This document shows positions 61,288 through 64,000 of a DNA stretch of 64,000 bases, piece by piece. How positions within the stretch are numbered: position 1 is the first letter of the stretch; each line of letters opens with the position of its first letter. The notes beneath the pieces were generated by a model. It was given only the letters and a program-made list of their open reading frames with translations. It was not told where the DNA came from and did no database searches. The translations under genes were made by a program, and so were the position numbers. The DNA comes from Streptomyces sp. 1331.2 (GTDB lineage Bacteria > Actinomycetota > Actinomycetes > Streptomycetales > Streptomycetaceae), in NCBI RefSeq assembly GCF_900199205.1, contig NZ_OBMJ01000001.1:4343001-4407000 (forward strand), read 5' to 3'.

Positions 61288-62889
61288 ATGATGATCACCG
61301 CAGTCAAGTCCCTCGCCGACCGGCTCGCGTCCTCGCCGAGGCGACTGTGGGCCGTGGCGTTCGCGATCCTGTTCGTACTGAGCGCTTCCTGGTCGCTCTC
61401 CACACCGACCGGCGCCTCGCCGGACGAGCACGCGCACCTCATCCGCGCGGCAGCGGTCGCCCGCGGCCAGGTCGAGGGCCGTGAGGTCATGGTCCCGCAC
61501 GTGGTCGGCGGGATCGACGGCAAGTTCGCCGAGACCGGTGTCGTCCTCCCGCGCATCTACCAGGACCTGAAGGACGTCAACGCCTGCTACGTCTTCGTGT
61601 CCGAGCGGTCCGCGTCCTGCGCGCCGACGCTCAAGGACCGCCCGGGAACGGCCCTGGTCACCACGGCCGCGGGCCGCTACCACCCCGCGTACTACTTCGC
61701 GGTGGGCTGGCCCAGCCTCCTGGTCCACGGCGAGGCGGCCTTCTACCTGATGCGCCTGATGTCGGCGCTGATCTGCTCCGCCCTGGTGGCGAGCGCGGTG
61801 GTCTCGGCGGCGGAGTGGCGGCGGCGTTCCTTCACCCTGCTCGGAGTGATCACCGCGGCCACCCCGATGGCCCTGTTCATGTTCGGCGTGGTCAACCCGA
61901 GCGGCCCGGAGATCGCGGCGGGAATCCTGGTCTGGAGCGCCGGGCTGCCGATGCTGATGAGCCCGGACCCGTACCTGCTGAACCGCCGGCTGGCCCGGCT
62001 GGGCATCGGCGCGCTGGTGCTGATCAGCATCCGCCCGCTGGGGCTGATCTGGTTCGCCGGGGCCCTGTTCTTCGGACTGCTGCTGAGCCAGAAGGGCGCG
62101 GTGCGCGAGGTGCTGCGCCGCAAGGTGGCCTGGGTCTGGGGCGGTCTGGCGGTGGCGGCGGCGGGCTCGGCCCTGGTCTGGTCGTCGAGCCACCCGGACA
62201 ACTCGGTCATCAACACCCCGAGCGACCTCACCCCGCTGAACGCGGCCCGCAAGACCTTCGACAACGGGCTGCTCTACATGAAGCACATGATCGGCTACTT
62301 CGGCTGGCTGGACGCCCAGCCGCCGGCCGCGACGCTGCTGGTCTGGTGCGCCGTGGTGCTCGCCCTGGCGATGCTCGCGCTGTGCTACGCCCGCTTCCGG
62401 GACACCCTGGCGATCGTCGGCGTGATGGTCGGCATCGTGGTGATACCGATAGCGGCACAGGCCATGCAGGCGCGCCAGCTCGGCATGATCTGGCAGGGCC
62501 GCTACCTGCTGCCCTTCGCCGTCGGACTGCCGATCATGTGCGCCGCGCTCTGCCACGAGCGGCTGCCCTGGGGCGGCTTCGCCTGGCGCCGGCTGCTGGT
62601 GATCTCCAGCTTCTCGCTCGGCCTGGTCAACGCCGCCGCCTTCCTGTGGGCGCTGCGCCGCAACGCCGACGGCACCGAGGGCCCGCTGCTGATCAGCCCG
62701 GCCCACTGGTCGCCGCCCGGCAGCTGGCCGCTCTGGCTGCTCGTGTACACGCTGACAGCGCTCGCGTTCGGGCTGTTCGCGGCCGTCTCGGACAACCGGG
62801 AGCGGACCGGGCCGCAGCCGTCCGGGGCGGCCGGGGCCGAGGACGCGGGGGGCCGTACTCGGCTCGCCGGGGCCCACGCGGAGGCGTAG
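61288..62889 (+). CDS. DUF2142-family membrane protein
   Basis: A 533-aa protein with about eleven transmembrane helices. The extracytoplasmic motif 'PTGASPDEHAHLIRAAAVAR' after the first helix is the DUF2142 hallmark (acidic PDE-x2-H loop), as in GT-C-type glycosyltransferases. A second loop contains 'ACYVFVSERSASCAPT' and a late 'IWQGRYLLPFAVG' recalls GT-C family ends. The C-terminal tail is cytosolic and Ala/Gly-rich. It starts 50 bp after the AftA-like gene and is probably co-transcribed; both may build or modify a cell-surface glycan. No acceptor or sugar donor can be named. Confidence 0.82.
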   Translation: MMITAVKSLADRLASSPRRLWAVAFAILFVLSASWSLSTPTGASPDEHAHLIRAAAVARGQVEGREVMVPHVVGGIDGKFAETGVVLPRIYQDLKDVNACYVFVSERSASCAPTLKDRPGTALVTTAAGRYHPAYYFAVGWPSLLVHGEAAFYLMRLMSALICSALVASAVVSAAEWRRRSFTLLGVITAATPMALFMFGVVNPSGPEIAAGILVWSAGLPMLMSPDPYLLNRRLARLGIGALVLISIRPLGLIWFAGALFFGLLLSQKGAVREVLRRKVAWVWGGLAVAAAGSALVWSSSHPDNSVINTPSDLTPLNAARKTFDNGLLYMKHMIGYFGWLDAQPPAATLLVWCAVVLALAMLALCYARFRDTLAIVGVMVGIVVIPIAAQAMQARQLGMIWQGRYLLPFAVGLPIMCAALCHERLPWGGFAWRRLLVISSFSLGLVNAAAFLWALRRNADGTEGPLLISPAHWSPPGSWPLWLLVYTLTALAFGLFAAVSDNRERTGPQPSGAAGAEDAGGRTRLAGAHAEA

Positions 62890-62997
62890 GGTTTCGCCGT
62901 GCGGGGAGTGGGCGGTTGTGGTAGTGGGGCCCCGTTCCGGGTCGGCTCCGGTACCGCTTCCGGCACAAGCCCCGCGACCTGCGGCGTTGCATTTGTT

Positions 62998-63026
62998 TTG
63001 ACCGCGCCCCATGCGCTAGGTACGCT
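62998..63026 (+). promoter_or_regulatory. Promoter of the rpsL operon
   Basis: TTGACC (62998-63003), exactly 17 bp, TACGCT (63021-63026): the best housekeeping-type promoter in the window. Transcription would start near 63033. Confidence 0.8.
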
Positions 63027-63032
63027 CTGACC

Positions 63033-63268
63033 TTGTGCCTGGGGTGTCCCCGGGTCCTTGTGCGTGCATGCACACCGGTCGCCGCGCCGAGCCGGAGCGC
63101 CTCCTGGCGCTCCGCGCGTAGAGCGCCGTCGCTGTACATCAGCCATGGGATTCCGTGTCGTAACAAGCCCAACACACCCGACCGCGTGGGTCGACCACGG
63201 GGCCGTGTGTGCGGGAGACACCGCAGGTTAGTTCCACCAAGCCTTGGCACACAGAAAACGGAGAAACG
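63033..63268 (+). promoter_or_regulatory. Long untranslated leader of rpsL
   Basis: About 235 nt separate the predicted start site and the rpsL GTG. The leader holds a perfect hairpin GGAGCGCC-TCCT-GGCGCTCC (63094-63113) and a GTGCATGCAC palindrome at 63063-63072. No convincing ORF is present. It may carry translational or transcriptional control of the str operon; not proved. Confidence 0.5.
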
Positions 63269-63640
63269 GTGCCTACGATCCAGCAGCTGGTCCGAAAGGG
63301 CCGGCAGGACAAGGTCGAGAAGAACAAGACTCCCGCGCTGAAGGGTTCCCCGCAGCGCCGTGGGGTCTGCACGCGTGTGTACACGACCACCCCGAAGAAG
63401 CCGAACTCGGCTCTCCGCAAGGTCGCCCGTGTGCGCCTCACCAGCGGGATCGAGGTCACCGCTTACATCCCGGGCGAGGGCCACAACCTGCAGGAGCACT
63501 CCATCGTGCTGGTGCGCGGTGGTCGTGTGAAGGACCTTCCTGGTGTCCGCTACAAGATCATCCGCGGTTCGCTCGACACCCAGGGTGTCAAGAACCGCAA
63601 GCAGGCTCGCAGCCGCTACGGCGCCAAGAAGGAGAAGTAA
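63269..63640 (+). CDS. rpsL: 30S ribosomal protein S12
   Basis: A 123-aa decoding-centre protein. The conserved loops are wild type: '[19 protein letters not shown]' (Lys at the E. coli Lys42 position) and '[16 protein letters not shown]' (Lys at the Lys87 position), so no classic streptomycin-resistance substitution is present. Other landmarks are '[13 protein letters not shown]' and '[10 protein letters not shown]'. GTG 63269 with GGAGAAAC upstream gives the normal N-terminus '[14 protein letters not shown]'. rpsG follows after 2 nt. Confidence 0.98.
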   Translation: MPTIQQLVRKGRQDKVEKNKTPALKGSPQRRGVCTRVYTTTPKKPNSALRKVARVRLTSGIEVTAYIPGEGHNLQEHSIVLVRGGRVKDLPGVRYKIIRGSLDTQGVKNRKQARSRYGAKKEK

Positions 63641-63642
63641 GA

Positions 63643-64000
63643 ATGCCTCGTAAGGGCCCCGCCCCGAAGCGCCCGGTCATCATCGACCCGGTTTACGGCT
63701 CCCCGGTCGTCACCCAGCTGGTCAACAAGATCCTGCTGCACGGCAAGCGCTCCACCGCCGAGCGGATCGTCTACGGCGCCCTTGAGGGCGTCCGTGAGAA
63801 GACCGGCTCGGACCCGGTCGTCACGCTGAAGCGCGCGCTGGAGAACGTCAAGCCGGCCCTTGAGGTCAAGTCCCGCCGTGTCGGTGGCGCGACCTACCAG
63901 GTTCCGGTCGAGGTCCGTCCGGGCCGCGCCAGCACCCTGGCGCTGCGCTGGATGGTCGGTTACTCCCGCGCCCGTCGCGAGAAGACCATGACCGAGCGCC
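63643..64000 (+). CDS. rpsG: 30S ribosomal protein S7, 5' part (runs off window)
   Basis: The first ~119 codons of S7 are visible: '[20 protein letters not shown]', '[20 protein letters not shown]', '[20 protein letters not shown]' and '[18 protein letters not shown]'. S7 binds the 3' domain of 16S rRNA and starts its assembly. It begins 2 nt after the rpsL stop, with AAGGAG inside the end of rpsL, so translation is coupled. The 3' end and probably fusA lie beyond the window. Confidence 0.97.
   Translation, partial: MPRKGPAPKRPVIIDPVYGSPVVTQLVNKILLHGKRSTAERIVYGALEGVREKTGSDPVVTLKRALENVKPALEVKSRRVGGATYQVPVEVRPGRASTLALRWMVGYSRARREKTMTER

Noticed and set aside
63269-63640. Streptomycin-resistance substitutions in S12
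   Set aside because: The lysines in PKKPNSA and RVKDLPG are both wild type.

Overview
The window is very GC-rich, uses GTG and TTG starts freely, and carries the actinobacterial order rpmG - hadA/hadB-like - murB - secE - nusG - rplK - rplA - (lipoproteins) - rplJ - rplL - rpoB - rpoC - ... - rpsL - rpsG. With a kdp locus, DUF1707 and DUF4097 proteins, LppX/LprG-type lipoproteins, a P450 and a MoxR/VWA pair, this points to a chromosomal core segment of a Streptomycetaceae member (Streptomyces or Kitasatospora). The genus is inferred; no 16S gene is present.

Left part (1-9600): the 3' end of a LysR-type regulator; a Mug glycosylase translationally coupled to a PAP2 phosphatase; a minus-strand set of APC permease, DUF732-like membrane protein, M20 dipeptidase and M24 aminopeptidase that looks like a peptide and amino-acid uptake and degradation unit; two small plus-strand genes, one for a secreted Pro/Ala-rich protein; then yajQ and tRNA-Tyr.

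Potassium region (9800-18700): a decayed permease tail, a short membrane leader ORF, kdpFABC and kdpDE. The locus is framed by two copies of a CGTCAA-type direct-repeat element with identical internal spacing. The second copy is followed by a short stretch with two hairpins and a terminator that may be a small RNA.

Core information-processing region (18700-42600): an amidohydrolase-like gene, tRNA-Thr, tRNA-Met, rpmG, two MaoC-type dehydratase genes, murB, add, aspC, tRNA-Trp, secE, nusG, rplKA, four tandem LppX-like lipoprotein genes, the L10 leader, rplJL, rpoBC and initiator tRNA. Promoters and terminators are readable for several of these units.

Accessory region between rpoC and rpsL (42700-62900): a DUF4097 lipoprotein with a NarL-type two-component system, a membrane protein, a MoxR ATPase with a VWA/metallopeptidase-like partner that carries an internal duplication, a frameshifted sirtuin gene, a cytochrome P450, two ADP-ribosylglycohydrolase-like genes around a lipoprotein serpin, a DUF2786 protein, an ABC transporter, a DUF1707 protein and two large GT-C-like membrane proteins (AftA-like and DUF2142). 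The window ends with the rpsL promoter and leader, rpsL and the start of rpsG.

Main points to check: the duplicated kdp element and possible sRNA, the duplicated HxxxHxxxxH module, the ADP-ribose-themed cluster with the serpin, the four-lipoprotein insertion, Thr at the RpoB position equivalent to E. coli Asn518, and the sirtuin and permease pseudogenes.
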